Of a stretch of 64,000 bases of DNA, positions 6,612 to 15,818 are shown piece after piece. Where the stretch lies: assembly GCA_012519205.1 (NCBI GenBank), contig JAAYQR010000027.1, positions 1 to 64,000 of the forward strand. The letters run 5' to 3'. Below the pieces are notes generated by a model. That model had not been told where the DNA came from and did no database searches. It saw only the letters and a program-made list of their open reading frames with translations. The stretch's first letter is position 1; every line of letters starts with the position of its first letter. The translations under genes were made by a program, and so were the position numbers. The stretch is from Candidatus Epulonipiscium sp. (lineage in GTDB: Bacteria; Bacillota; Clostridia; Lachnospirales; Defluviitaleaceae).

Positions 6612-8042
6612 TTATATTAATTTTACGGTCATATCGTGACATGGCTTTTCATGAAAAATAATCTTCCAGTCCACTGTTTCTACAGGCTCAAAGTGCAAAG
6701 CAGAACACAAGGCACGAAGTTTTCCTTGTCGGCTATCTCCAAAGGTAATAGCAGCAAGTGAATGTGCTCCACTAATGATACCGACTGCAAAGCAGTCACT
6801 GATAGCTTGCGGTTCCATTGGATTGCGATGTTTTTTGCGAGGTTTATCTCCACTGCTACAGTCACGGACTGAGAAAGATTCATCATCAAGATCTGGTGAA
6901 ATAGTGTAGCTCATTGCAATACAGTGGGATGGAAAATCGTAATCTTCGTCACTAAACATATTGGTTGGAATTTCTTGTAATTTGTATTCCTGTACAGTCA
7001 TTATGTGTAATATATTCGTTACTGGATTCGTAAATTCAATGCGTTCACCCGGGGCATTTATATTGAAATGTGAACTACTGATATTAATAGGGTCATGCTT
7101 AATCATTACATCTAGAGATGATATTGAGGGCTTACGTTTTGTTTGCCAAGGAAAGGCTGATCTCCAGATGACCCAGCCTGAGTTTTGGTCAAGTCCATAG
7201 TGTTTACAAGCTCCATAGCTTTCTATCTCATTCAGCTCGGGAAAACAAGGATTCCACGATAATTTATAACTGTGGGAACATGAAATTGTCTTACCGTTTA
7301 ACACAATTTCCGGACTAATATTGATTGTAATAGGATTTTCAGTTTCAATTTCCTCTTGCTGCTGTTCAGAAAAGTTACTGCCACCATTTTCGGGAGAGAG
7401 TTCCCACTTATCTATAAAGTTAGTAATACGCTTGGCAGGGATTTTAATGCAAAAATCTATAATCAATCCACTACTACAAGAATAGATGGAAGGAATATGC
7501 CATTCTTTATCGTTTAAATTAAAATGAGTTTGGACAGTAATCTCTTTACCTGGTCTTTGCCGCCCAGACTGCCCCCAAAAGTTACCGTCAAAACATACCT
7601 TCCATTCGGGAAGTGATGGCACTGGTGGGATAAAGTCTTCATAGTCTTTTGTGAACTTGATTTTGCTATAGTCGAACTCGGCCTGCAATTGTTTGATATA
7701 GGTAAAAGGGTGCTCCATTGGCTCAAGATATAGCTTCTCACGAATAATGTTCAATACCGCCATTTGTTCTTTGGTAACTGGATTATCCTCTAAAAAAGTG
7801 TCAAACTCCTTCTGGTGCCAACCATGTGCCTGTTCTAAGGCTGCGGTATCACCGCAAGCAAGTAAAAGACACAAAAAATCAGAAAAACTGTTTGCTAGTG
7901 GGTGCACATACTTCCTAGGAGTGTTCATAGGGCTGACGGCAAATACCATTTCTCCAAATCCACGGATAAAGCAAAAATGAATGCCATCATTTAAGCTGAA
8001 GGTAATGTATTTTGCGTTTTCGATAGACTTGAAAGTTCTCAA
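6612..8042 (-). CDS. Uncharacterised 476-residue protein
   Basis: I do not recognise a named domain. The protein is soluble, without signal peptide or membrane helices. It is rich in aromatic residues and Cys, with a helical N-terminal third (LANSFSDFLCLLLACGDTAALEQ; FDYSKIKFTKDYEDFIPPVP) and a beta-rich remainder. Its base composition is visibly higher in GC than its neighbours, suggesting acquisition. The only start in reach is a TTG at 8042 with no ribosome site. The frame stays open for 16 codons more, up to a TAA, without an ATG, and a RAYT remnant lies just upstream, so the 5' end may be truncated. It stands alone on its strand between a truncated DUF134 and the copper operon. Confidence 0.6.
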   Translation of the reverse strand: MRTFKSIENAKYITFSLNDGIHFCFIRGFGEMVFAVSPMNTPRKYVHPLANSFSDFLCLLLACGDTAALEQAHGWHQKEFDTFLEDNPVTKEQMAVLNIIREKLYLEPMEHPFTYIKQLQAEFDYSKIKFTKDYEDFIPPVPSLPEWKVCFDGNFWGQSGRQRPGKEITVQTHFNLNDKEWHIPSIYSCSSGLIIDFCIKIPAKRITNFIDKWELSPENGGSNFSEQQQEEIETENPITINISPEIVLNGKTISCSHSYKLSWNPCFPELNEIESYGACKHYGLDQNSGWVIWRSAFPWQTKRKPSISSLDVMIKHDPINISSSHFNINAPGERIEFTNPVTNILHIMTVQEYKLQEIPTNMFSDEDYDFPSHCIAMSYTISPDLDDESFSVRDCSSGDKPRKKHRNPMEPQAISDCFAVGIISGAHSLAAITFGDSRQGKLRALCSALHFEPVETVDWKIIFHEKPCHDMTVKLI

Positions 8043-8113
8043 GGTATTATTTCTAAATACTGTAATAAAAAAGGAATCATTGATTTAAGAGGATAAAGGA
8101 CAATGATATGTAT

Positions 8114-8300
8114 ATGAAGGAGATTATCATAAAACTAATAAAAGGAAGCCAGTTATCCTTAAGAAAAATTGCTAATCTTCTAGAAATATCTTATAATACG
8201 GTACAAGCTTTGAACTAGAGAAATAGTAAATAAAGTAGGGGATTAAATTATAAATAAATCAAAGGCAAATCAAAAAGAACCGTCCCCAATGATTCAATGA
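8114..8300 (+). mobile_element. Second RAYT tail with REP-like motif
   Basis: ATG 8114 to TAG 8218 encodes LIKGSQLSLRKIANLLEIS, then YNTVQALN, the C-terminal part of a RAYT. The next codons (RNSK, stop) match the end of the copy at 2372-2446. AAGAACCGTCCCC at 8273-8285 is the associated REP-like sequence. It is followed by three near-tandem copies of AATGATTC up to 8310. The catalytic part is absent. Confidence 0.6.
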
Positions 8301-8315
8301 TTCAATGATTACCTA

Positions 8316-8370
8316 TTGACAAAGTATAGTAAAGAATATAATCTATATGTAGATACCCCACTGGGGGTGG
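8316..8370 (+). promoter_or_regulatory. copA promoter with CsoR operator
   Basis: TTGACA (8316-8321) and TATAAT (8337-8342) lie 15 nt apart. Just downstream, ATACCCCACTGGGGGTGG (8353-8370) matches the TACCC-N5-GGGTA type of site bound by the copper-sensing repressor CsoR, which is encoded at the end of the same operon. Bound repressor would cover the start site; Cu(I) should release it. Confidence 0.75.
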
Positions 8371-8401
8371 CGTGGGAAAATGATAAGAATGGGGTGGAAA
8401 T

Positions 8402-10687
8402 ATGGATCAAAAATTTAATGTACAGGGTATGACTTGTTCATCTTGTTCAAGTACAGTCGAAAAGACGGTTGGGAAACTCCCAGGCGTTAAGTCTGTAAAT
8501 GTAAATTTACTTTCAAATAGTATGACTGTTGAATACGATGAAGGCAGTATGGATAATGGCAAGATTATAAGTGCAGTTGAAGGGGCAGGATATAATGCTT
8601 CTGTATTTGTACGGGGAGCAAGTCTTGATAAGCAAAAAGAAAAAGGAGTTAATCCCGTAGAGGAAGAAATAAAGGAAATGAAAAATCGTACAATAATTTC
8701 ATTTGCATTTTTAATTCCTCTAATGTATATATCTATGGGACATATGTTTAACCTTCCTCATCCTAATTGGTTAATAGGACCAGAAAATGCAATAAGCTTT
8801 GCTTTTATGCAATTATTGCTTACCCTACCGATTGTTTATGTTAATCGCAAGTACTATCAAGTTGGTTTTAAAACTTTATTCCATGGCGCTCCAAATATGG
8901 ATTCACTTATAGCTGTAGGTTCAGCGGCAGGATTAGTATATGGGGCATTTGCAATTTTTAGAATTGGATATGGTTTAGGACATAATGATTTAAGCATTGT
9001 TACTAAATATACAAAAGACTTATATTTGGAATCTGCAGCAATGATTTTAGCCCTAATTACGTTTGGTAAACTTTTAGAAATAAGGGCCAAAGGAAGGACG
9101 TCTGAGGCAATATCTAAATTAATGGATCTTGCACCAAAGACAGCATCAGTTATCCGAGGCGGTAATGAAGTTGAAATTTCCGTTGAGGATGTAGTTAAAG
9201 ATGATATAGTAATTGTAAGACCGGGTCAAAGTATACCTGTAGATGGGGTTATTATTGAGGGAAGCTCAGCTATAGATCAATCTGCCTTAACAGGTGAAAG
9301 TATCCCTATAGAGAAAAATATAGGTGATAAGGTAATAGCTGCTACTATAAATAAAACAGGATTTTTCAAATTTAAGGCAGAAAAGGTTGGGGATGATACT
9401 ACGTTAGCAAAAATCATCCAGCTAGTAGAAGAGGCAGGTTCATCTAAGGCGCCCATCGCAAAAATGGCAGATAAGATAAGTGGAGTATTTGTTCCTATAG
9501 TAATGTCCATATCACTAATAAGCATGGTTGTATGGTTACTTTTAGGATATCCTTTTGAATTTGCATTATCCATGGGTATTGCGGTATTAGTAATTTCCTG
9601 TCCTTGTGCCTTAGGATTAGCGACTCCGGTGGCTATTATGGTTGGAACAGGAAAGGGCGCATCCAATGGAATACTAATTAAGTCTGCAGAAGCCCTAGAA
9701 ACACTGCATAGGGTTAAAACTATTGTTCTTGATAAGACTGGTACAATTACAGAAGGTAAGCCTATAGTTACAGATATAATTGTAACAAAGGGAGGAACAA
9801 AACAACATCTATTAGAAATAGCTGCATCTATGGAAAAACCTTCAGAGCATCCATTGGCCGAAGCTATTGTTCAAAAAGCAAAGGAAGAAGGAATATTATT
9901 TAAGGATGTTGATGAATTTAACGCTATTTCCGGAAGAGGTATAGTTGGAAAAATAGATGGGAAACAATATATTGCAGGTAATTTGGCATTAATGAATGAT
10001 AAGAAAATTAATATAGGATCTTTCCAAGATGCCTCGGATTCATTTGCTATGGAAGGGAAAACCCCCCTATATTTTGCAGATGACAGAAGTCTTTTAGGTA
10101 TCATTGCCGTAGCAGATGTAGTTAAACCTACAAGTTACGAAGCCATAAATCAGCTTAAAACTATGGGAATAGATGTAGTAATGCTTACAGGTGATAATAA
10201 GAAAACCGCCGAGGCAATTAGAAGACAATTACACATCGATAGAGTTGTTGCTGAAATATTACCACAAGATAAAGAAAAAGAGATTAGGATTATACAAGAA
10301 GGTGGCAAAAAAGTTGCAATGGTTGGTGATGGTATCAATGATGCACCTGCCTTAGCAAGGGCAGATGTAGGTATAGCTATTGGGGCTGGTACAGATGTTG
10401 CTATTGAGTCGGCAGATATAGTTTTAATGAGAAGTGATTTACTAGATGCTGTTACAGCTATTCAACTAAGCAAAGCTACAATTAAAAATATTAAGGAAAA
10501 CTTATTCTGGGCATTCTTTTACAATAGCTTAGGAATACCATTGGCCGCAGGAGTATTTTTTACAACCTTTGGGTGGAAACTTAGTCCAATGTTTGGTGCT
10601 GCAGCAATGAGTATGAGTTCAGTGTTTGTTGTGTCTAATGCTCTAAGGCTAAAATTATTTGAACCAAAACATGCAAAAGCAAAATAA
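8402..10687 (+). CDS. copA: Copper-exporting P1B-type ATPase CopA
   Basis: ATP-driven Cu(I) efflux pump in the plasma membrane, 761 residues. A single N-terminal heavy-metal-associated domain has MTCSSC (Cys12, Cys15). Membrane helices follow, then the TGES actuator motif. The transmembrane metal site is CPC (400-402 in VISCPCALGLATP), the phosphorylation site is DKTGT (Asp444), the HP motif is SEHPLAEAI, and the hinge is MVGDGINDAPALA. The C-terminal MSMSS helix is typical of copper rather than zinc pumps. Start at 8402 follows GGGGTGG. copZ and csoR follow with short gaps, forming a complete copper-resistance operon. Confidence 0.95.
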   Translation: MDQKFNVQGMTCSSCSSTVEKTVGKLPGVKSVNVNLLSNSMTVEYDEGSMDNGKIISAVEGAGYNASVFVRGASLDKQKEKGVNPVEEEIKEMKNRTIISFAFLIPLMYISMGHMFNLPHPNWLIGPENAISFAFMQLLLTLPIVYVNRKYYQVGFKTLFHGAPNMDSLIAVGSAAGLVYGAFAIFRIGYGLGHNDLSIVTKYTKDLYLESAAMILALITFGKLLEIRAKGRTSEAISKLMDLAPKTASVIRGGNEVEISVEDVVKDDIVIVRPGQSIPVDGVIIEGSSAIDQSALTGESIPIEKNIGDKVIAATINKTGFFKFKAEKVGDDTTLAKIIQLVEEAGSSKAPIAKMADKISGVFVPIVMSISLISMVVWLLLGYPFEFALSMGIAVLVISCPCALGLATPVAIMVGTGKGASNGILIKSAEALETLHRVKTIVLDKTGTITEGKPIVTDIIVTKGGTKQHLLEIAASMEKPSEHPLAEAIVQKAKEEGILFKDVDEFNAISGRGIVGKIDGKQYIAGNLALMNDKKINIGSFQDASDSFAMEGKTPLYFADDRSLLGIIAVADVVKPTSYEAINQLKTMGIDVVMLTGDNKKTAEAIRRQLHIDRVVAEILPQDKEKEIRIIQEGGKKVAMVGDGINDAPALARADVGIAIGAGTDVAIESADIVLMRSDLLDAVTAIQLSKATIKNIKENLFWAFFYNSLGIPLAAGVFFTTFGWKLSPMFGAAAMSMSSVFVVSNALRLKLFEPKHAKAK

Positions 10688-10722
10688 GAAAACAAAATTT
10701 ATTTAAAGGGAGATATAAAGCA

Positions 10723-10950
10723 ATGAAAAAAATAATAGAAATTGAAGGAATGAATTGTGAACATTGTGTAGCCAAAGCTACAAAGGCATTAAATGCGATT
10801 GATGGAGTGGAGGCTAAAGTCAATCTTAAGAAAAAAAGAGCAGTGGTCAATTTAGCGAAAGACTTAGATAAACAGGTATTTATAGATGCTTTAGAAGAAG
10901 CAGAATTTAAGGTTGTATCTATTACAGAAAAAAAGAGTTTATTTAATTAA
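10723..10950 (+). CDS. copZ: Copper chaperone CopZ
   Basis: A 75-residue single heavy-metal-associated domain. It starts MKKIIEIEGMNCEHCVAKAT, giving the MxCxxC Cu(I) ligand motif (Cys13, Cys16). The fold ends with the usual ALEEAEFKVVSI strand. CopZ carries Cu(I) to CopA and can hand copper to CsoR. It lies 35 nt after copA behind AAAGGGAGA. Confidence 0.9.
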   Translation: MKKIIEIEGMNCEHCVAKATKALNAIDGVEAKVNLKKKRAVVNLAKDLDKQVFIDALEEAEFKVVSITEKKSLFN

Positions 10951-10991
10951 CAAATAATAAAAATAAACTTATGGTAGAAAGAGGGTTGGAT

Positions 10992-11255
10992 ATGAAATCA
11001 GATAAGGAAAAAGTAATGCGTCTTCTAAAAACTACAAGGGGTCAAATTGATGGTATCTTAAAAATGGTTGAAGAGGACAGATATTGTATTGACATCTCCA
11101 ATCAACTTATGGCTACACAGGCTATACTACGCAACATCAATAGGGATGTACTCCATGACCATTTAGGAAGTTGTGTACAAGAAGCCTTTGAAGCAGGAGA
11201 ACAGCGTGAAAAGATTACAGAGATAATGGCTATTATTGATAAGCTATCGAAATAA
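10992..11255 (+). CDS. csoR: Copper-sensing repressor CsoR
   Basis: An 87-residue helical repressor of the CsoR/RcnR/FrmR family. The Cu(I) ligand triad is complete and correctly spaced: Cys32, His57 and Cys61 (intervals of 25 and 4 residues, as in M. tuberculosis CsoR), so copper rather than nickel or formaldehyde sensing is expected. RLLKTTRGQIDGILKMVEE forms the first helix. I chose ATG 10992, which has AGAGGG about 7 nt upstream, over an in-frame ATG at 10971 lacking one. It probably represses its own operon through the site at 8353-8370. Confidence 0.9.
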   Translation: MKSDKEKVMRLLKTTRGQIDGILKMVEEDRYCIDISNQLMATQAILRNINRDVLHDHLGSCVQEAFEAGEQREKITEIMAIIDKLSK

Positions 11256-11280
11256 AGTTTTAATCTATCTTATAAGGGAA

Positions 11281-11330
11281 AAATGCCTGTTAGTAACTTG
11301 TTAACTTATTACTAACAGGCATTTTTTATT
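11281..11330 (+). terminator. Terminator of the copper operon
   Basis: AAATGCCTGTTAGTAA pairs with TTACTAACAGGCATTT, followed by TTTATT. A long perfect stem 25 nt after csoR. Confidence 0.9.
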
Positions 11331-11451
11331 AGCGGCAGAGGATTCATTGGTGAATAATTCCTTTTAACGCAAATTTTTAGGGTAAGTGCAAATCCACTAC
11401 AGGTTTATGTGGGAATAAGAGCATAAAATAAGGAACATTAATAATGTATGA

Positions 11452-11481
11452 TTGACAATAGTATGTGACATACAGTATATT
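11452..11481 (+). promoter_or_regulatory. padR promoter with internal palindrome
   Basis: TTGACA (11452-11457) and TATATT (11476-11481) are 18 nt apart. The spacer contains the palindrome GTATGTGACATAC (11461-11473), which resembles PadR-type ATGT-ACAT operators. Autorepression by the PadR protein encoded next is the natural reading. Confidence 0.6.
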
Positions 11482-11498
11482 AAAATAGAGGTGATAAT

Positions 11499-11852
11499 AT
11501 GGAATCTATAGAAGAATTATTTAATTCTCTTGTAGTAGAATTAAAACGAGGAACGACAGTACTTATAGTACTTAGTCAACTTCATTCACATGAATACGGA
11601 TATTCTCTTGTACAAAAATTAGATAATAAAGGAGTTCCAATTGAGGCAGGAACGCTTTATCCCTTACTGCGAAGACTAGAAAAACAGAAATTATTGATAA
11701 GCGAGTGGGATACAAGTGAAAGTAGGCCACGAAAATACTATACTATGAGTGCAGAAGGAAAAAAGGTGTATAAAAGACTTAAAAAAGAATGGAAACAAAT
11801 TTCAAATTTATTAGAGAATGTTCTAGAGGAGGATGAAAATGAATCTAATTGA
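11499..11852 (+). CDS. PadR-family transcriptional regulator
   Basis: A 117-residue winged-helix repressor: HEYGYSLVQKL, then AGTLYPLLRRLEKQKLL and SRPRKYYTMSAEGKKVYKRL, the diagnostic PadR_N pattern. The short C-terminal helix suggests the small PadR-s2 class. It overlaps the next gene by 14 nt, so the two are translationally coupled; PadR/HAAS pairs are a common unit in Firmicutes that respond to envelope or drug stress. Ribosome site GAGGTGATA lies just upstream. Confidence 0.9.
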   Translation: MESIEELFNSLVVELKRGTTVLIVLSQLHSHEYGYSLVQKLDNKGVPIEAGTLYPLLRRLEKQKLLISEWDTSESRPRKYYTMSAEGKKVYKRLKKEWKQISNLLENVLEEDENESN

Positions 11853-12837
11853 TCGTTATATCTATGCAGTAGCTGAATGTTTACCGAATAATATCCGTGA
11901 TGACATTACAAAAGAATTAAGAGCTAATATTGAATATATGTTAACTAATAGCTATACTGAGGAGGATGTATACAGAGTTCTTGAAGAACTAGGCAGTCCA
12001 ATGAATTTGGCCAATGAATATAATCCCCAGAAAAGATACTTAATTGGCCCAGGATATTTTAATAAATATATTGGAATTCTAAAAGTGGTAGTGGGAATTT
12101 GTATTGTTGTTTTTGCAAGTATTTCGATGGTAGATTCCATAATAAACAGATACGGAATGGATTTAATAGATAGGATTGTAGGGATATTTACCAATGTACT
12201 TACAGGAGCATTAGTAGGAACTATGCAAGGGGCTTTTTGGGTTACTTTAATATTTATAATTTTAGAAAGAAGTGGGGTTGAACCAGGATATTTACCAGCC
12301 TTTAGTAGTGAATGGACTCCCGATTTATTGCCAGAAATACCTCTAAATAATAATTTGAAAATTTCTAGGGGTGAAACAATCTTTTCGATATTATCTACCA
12401 TAACATTTACTGCTTTATTATATTTTCAACCGCAGCTTATAGCTATATATATTAGAGATAAAAACAATACCCTAAATATTACATCATTATTTGATATCAA
12501 TAGATTAGAAATATATATAGTTTTTATATTAATATTAGCTGTATTTCAATTAGGTATTTTTGTATGGAAGTATATTACTAAGAGATGGACTATGCCACTT
12601 ATTATATTAAATGCTTTATATAATATACTTATGTGCATACTTTTAATCATTATGTTGTTTGATAATCAGCTATTTAATATTAACTTCATATCCGCATTTT
12701 CTAATCTTGTAAATGGGTCAATTGAAGCCATCACGGTATGGCTTGATAGGGCAAGGTGGATTTTTGTAACATTCTTTATTGGTATTACCACTTGGGATAG
12801 TATAAGGATATTTTATAAATTTAAGGTTTATAAATAA
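11839..12837 (+). CDS. HAAS-domain membrane protein
   Basis: A 332-residue protein whose cytoplasmic N-terminus (IDRYIYAVAECLPNNIRDDI, then ELGSPMNLANEY) is the HAAS signalling domain normally paired with PadR. It is followed by about six hydrophobic segments, consistent with a multi-spanning membrane protein of unknown transport or sensory role. ATG 11839 is preferred over ATG 11833 because AGAGGAGG ends right at 11832. No ATPase partner is adjacent. Confidence 0.75.
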   Translation: MNLIDRYIYAVAECLPNNIRDDITKELRANIEYMLTNSYTEEDVYRVLEELGSPMNLANEYNPQKRYLIGPGYFNKYIGILKVVVGICIVVFASISMVDSIINRYGMDLIDRIVGIFTNVLTGALVGTMQGAFWVTLIFIILERSGVEPGYLPAFSSEWTPDLLPEIPLNNNLKISRGETIFSILSTITFTALLYFQPQLIAIYIRDKNNTLNITSLFDINRLEIYIVFILILAVFQLGIFVWKYITKRWTMPLIILNALYNILMCILLIIMLFDNQLFNINFISAFSNLVNGSIEAITVWLDRARWIFVTFFIGITTWDSIRIFYKFKVYK

Positions 12838-13007
12838 TAAAACTATATTATCATTTCTATATCATGCAAAACCAGATTATTCAATAAAAGATGATTATAT
12901 AAGACTTTATGGAACTACATTAACTACAATTGTAAATTATTGTAATAAGGGTTTCGGTTATAATAAATTTATTATTTGTATTAGTTTTGACGGAAAGGAC
13001 TTTATAA

Positions 13008-14387
13008 ATGAAAGAAGTGACTTGTTTGAATAAAGAGACAAATACAAATCCAATGTTTTCTAAAAGAGATTTAAAACGTTTAATCATACCCCTCATAATA
13101 GAGCAGCTCTTAGCTGTAACCGTGGGTATGGCAGATATTATAATGATTTCTGGGGTAGGGGAAAGTGCTGTTTCGGGGGTATCACTTGTAGATACTATTA
13201 ATATATTACTCATTAATGTTTTTGCGGCTCTAGCCACTGGAGGTGCCGTTATATCTGCCCAGTACATTGGCAAAAAAGAAAAGGAAAATGCAAGGACATC
13301 TGCCAATCAGCTTTTGCTTATTTCAGTTATTATATCCATTGTTATTATGGTTATTGGTCTTACTTATAATAAACTTATCCTGAGTACAATCTTTGGAAAA
13401 GTAGATTATGAAATCATGGAAAATGCTCAGGTTTACTTTTTGCTTTCATTATTGTCATATCCCTTTTTAAGTATTTATAATAGCTGTGCAGCCTTATTTC
13501 GCTCCATGGGGAATTCTAAAGTTTCTATGATGACTTCCTTAGTTATGAATGTGATAAATATATGTGGTAATGCTATCTTAATATTTGGATTTGGTATGGG
13601 GGTGGCAGGGGCAGGTACTGCTACATTAATATCCCGTGTTGTAGCTGCTATTATTGTGTTTGCACTTATACGAAACCCAAGATATGACATCAATATCAAA
13701 AAACATTTTTCTTTAAAACTAAATCCGCATTTTATTAAACAAATTTTACATATTGGCATTCCCAATAGTTTAGAAAATAGTATGTTCCAGGTAGGTAAAA
13801 TACTAGTTATGAGTCTGGTTGCAAGTTATGGTACTTCCTCCATTGCTGCTAATGCAGTGGGTAACACCGTAGGCGGTTTTGCAACACTACCCGGAGTTGC
13901 TACAGGCCTTGCACTGATTACAATTATCGGTCAATGTGTAGGCGCAGGGGACTACGAACAGGCAGTGTATTATACGAAAACCATACTCAAGATCACCTTT
14001 TTATCCCTTGGCATTATTAATGTTCTTTTAATTATTTTTGCCCCTGCTATAGCTGGGGTATATAACTTAACTCCAGAAACCACGAAAATAGCTGTGCAAA
14101 TTATGAGATATCATAGTTTTTGCTGTATGATTATCTGGCCTTTATCATTTACTTTACCAAACACCTTAAGAGCAGCTAGCGATGTAAAGTTTACAATGTT
14201 TATTGCTATTATTTCCATGTGGACTTTTAGAATTGCTTTTAGCTACATATTAGGAAGTATTATTGGTCTTGGGGTATTAGGCATATGGGTTGCGATGACT
14301 ATTGATTGGCTATTTAGGAGTATTTGCTTTACTACGAGGTTTATTAAAGGCGCTTGGAAGGTTCCAATCTCTTATGCAAAACAATAA
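13008..14387 (+). CDS. MATE-family multidrug efflux transporter
   Basis: A 459-residue polytopic membrane protein with twelve predicted helices. The start (RDLKRLIIPLIIEQLLAVTV, then GMADIIMISG) and the mid-protein second half-repeat (LHIGIPNSLENSMFQVGKIL) show the two-fold MATE architecture. Members export drugs or organic cations using a sodium or proton gradient; substrate cannot be read from sequence. Ribosome site GGAAAGGA lies about 10 nt before the ATG. It stands as its own unit; the 170 nt before and 295 nt after contain no further gene. Confidence 0.9.
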   Translation: MKEVTCLNKETNTNPMFSKRDLKRLIIPLIIEQLLAVTVGMADIIMISGVGESAVSGVSLVDTINILLINVFAALATGGAVISAQYIGKKEKENARTSANQLLLISVIISIVIMVIGLTYNKLILSTIFGKVDYEIMENAQVYFLLSLLSYPFLSIYNSCAALFRSMGNSKVSMMTSLVMNVINICGNAILIFGFGMGVAGAGTATLISRVVAAIIVFALIRNPRYDINIKKHFSLKLNPHFIKQILHIGIPNSLENSMFQVGKILVMSLVASYGTSSIAANAVGNTVGGFATLPGVATGLALITIIGQCVGAGDYEQAVYYTKTILKITFLSLGIINVLLIIFAPAIAGVYNLTPETTKIAVQIMRYHSFCCMIIWPLSFTLPNTLRAASDVKFTMFIAIISMWTFRIAFSYILGSIIGLGVLGIWVAMTIDWLFRSICFTTRFIKGAWKVPISYAKQ

Positions 14388-14682
14388 TGCAGTTGCTTTA
14401 TTTGATATGAGATGAATTGCCATATCATATCTTCAAAAGATTATTGCGCGATAGGTAGTAATAGATATTTACAAGGTTTATGAAGATTAAAAATTATAAA
14501 GTTAGATTATATAGAGAATAAAAGCAGCAAATGATTGGTTTAACACATTATAACCTAATTTTAATTAAGATAAGTAATATTTTAGTATTTAGGAAGGATT
14601 TAGGAATATTGTGTAGAAATATATAAGAAGATGAAGGTATTTACAAGTTAATTATGACTTGGATGCTATTGGAGGGATTAAA

Positions 14683-15816
14683 ATGCTCAATGTTTATGAA
14701 GGATTTAGTTCTCATGAAGATACTAAAATTGCAGCTAAAGAAATAATACGGCAGATAAAAAAACCCGGCGTAAGTTATGTAATATTTTTTGCAGCTAATA
14801 CTTATGATTTTGAGCTGCTATCTTCAATAATGAAAGAAGCTTTTACTCATGCAGAGGTTGTAGGATGCACTACGGCAGGTGAAATTTCCCATAATCATTT
14901 GACTCAGAATTCTATATCTGCTATGGCCATATCCTCAAATAACTTTATTACATCTACAACGGTAGTCGAGGATATAAGTACCATACCCATGATGTTTAGG
15001 GATGATTTAATAAAAACTTTTAGAAAAACTGGACTTTCTCTTGAGGATCCTTCTAGTGCCAAAAAAGGTTTTGCACTAACTTTAATAGATGGTTTATCCT
15101 CAGCAGAAGAAAAAACCTTATCTGTCATTAACTCTATATTTAAGTATTCTGGATTTCCCATAATAGGCGGGAGTGCCGGGGATGGACTAGATTTTATTAA
15201 AACCAAGGTTAGTTACAATGGTAATACTTTTACTAATGCAGCGGTAGTAACATTTGTAAATCCAAATTGTAAATTCTATATATTAAAAGAAAACATCTTT
15301 AAACCTGCAGGCAATCACATGGTAGTAACGAGGGCAGACATCAGAGGAAGGATTATATATGAATTAGATAATATGCCTGCCGCTAGGGCCTACGCAGAAA
15401 AACTAGGAATAGGCAAAAAAGACTTACCTAAATATTTTACTACAAACCCCTTGGGAAGAAAAATTGGTGATGACGTTTGGATTGCATCTCCATTTAAAAT
15501 AAACTCAGATGATTCTATTCAGTTTTATTGTCAGGTGCTTACGAACTCGATATTAGAAATACTTAAACCTCTTGATCCGGTAGAAGTTATTAACGAAACC
15601 TCAAGGGAATTGATGAAAAATGTACCCAATCTTAAAGGGATTATTGCAATAAATTGTATTCTTAGGCGATTGCAATTTGAAGAGCAAAAAATAGGCGAAC
15701 AGGTTATGGCTCCTCTTTCTAATTTAGCACCATTGGTAGGGTTTTCCAGTTACGGGGAGCAGCTTAATGGAAAGCATTTAAACCAAACATTAGTATTATT
15801 AGGATTAGGAGAATAG
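14683..15816 (+). CDS. FIST N/C domain sensor protein
   Basis: A 377-residue cytoplasmic protein. The N-terminal FIST domain shows [25 protein letters not shown] and [14 protein letters not shown]; the C-terminal FIST_C segment contains [10 protein letters not shown] and [14 protein letters not shown] modules are thought to bind small ligands, perhaps amino acids, and feed signal transduction. ATG 14683 is preceded by GGAGGG; the in-frame ATG at 14659 has no such site. The soluble chemoreceptor gene starts 2 nt after the stop, so the two probably form a ligand-sensing/chemosensory pair. Confidence 0.88.
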   Translation: MLNVYEGFSSHEDTKIAAKEIIRQIKKPGVSYVIFFAANTYDFELLSSIMKEAFTHAEVVGCTTAGEISHNHLTQNSISAMAISSNNFITSTTVVEDISTIPMMFRDDLIKTFRKTGLSLEDPSSAKKGFALTLIDGLSSAEEKTLSVINSIFKYSGFPIIGGSAGDGLDFIKTKVSYNGNTFTNAAVVTFVNPNCKFYILKENIFKPAGNHMVVTRADIRGRIIYELDNMPAARAYAEKLGIGKKDLPKYFTTNPLGRKIGDDVWIASPFKINSDDSIQFYCQVLTNSILEILKPLDPVEVINETSRELMKNVPNLKGIIAINCILRRLQFEEQKIGEQVMAPLSNLAPLVGFSSYGEQLNGKHLNQTLVLLGLGE

Positions 15817-15818
15817 CC

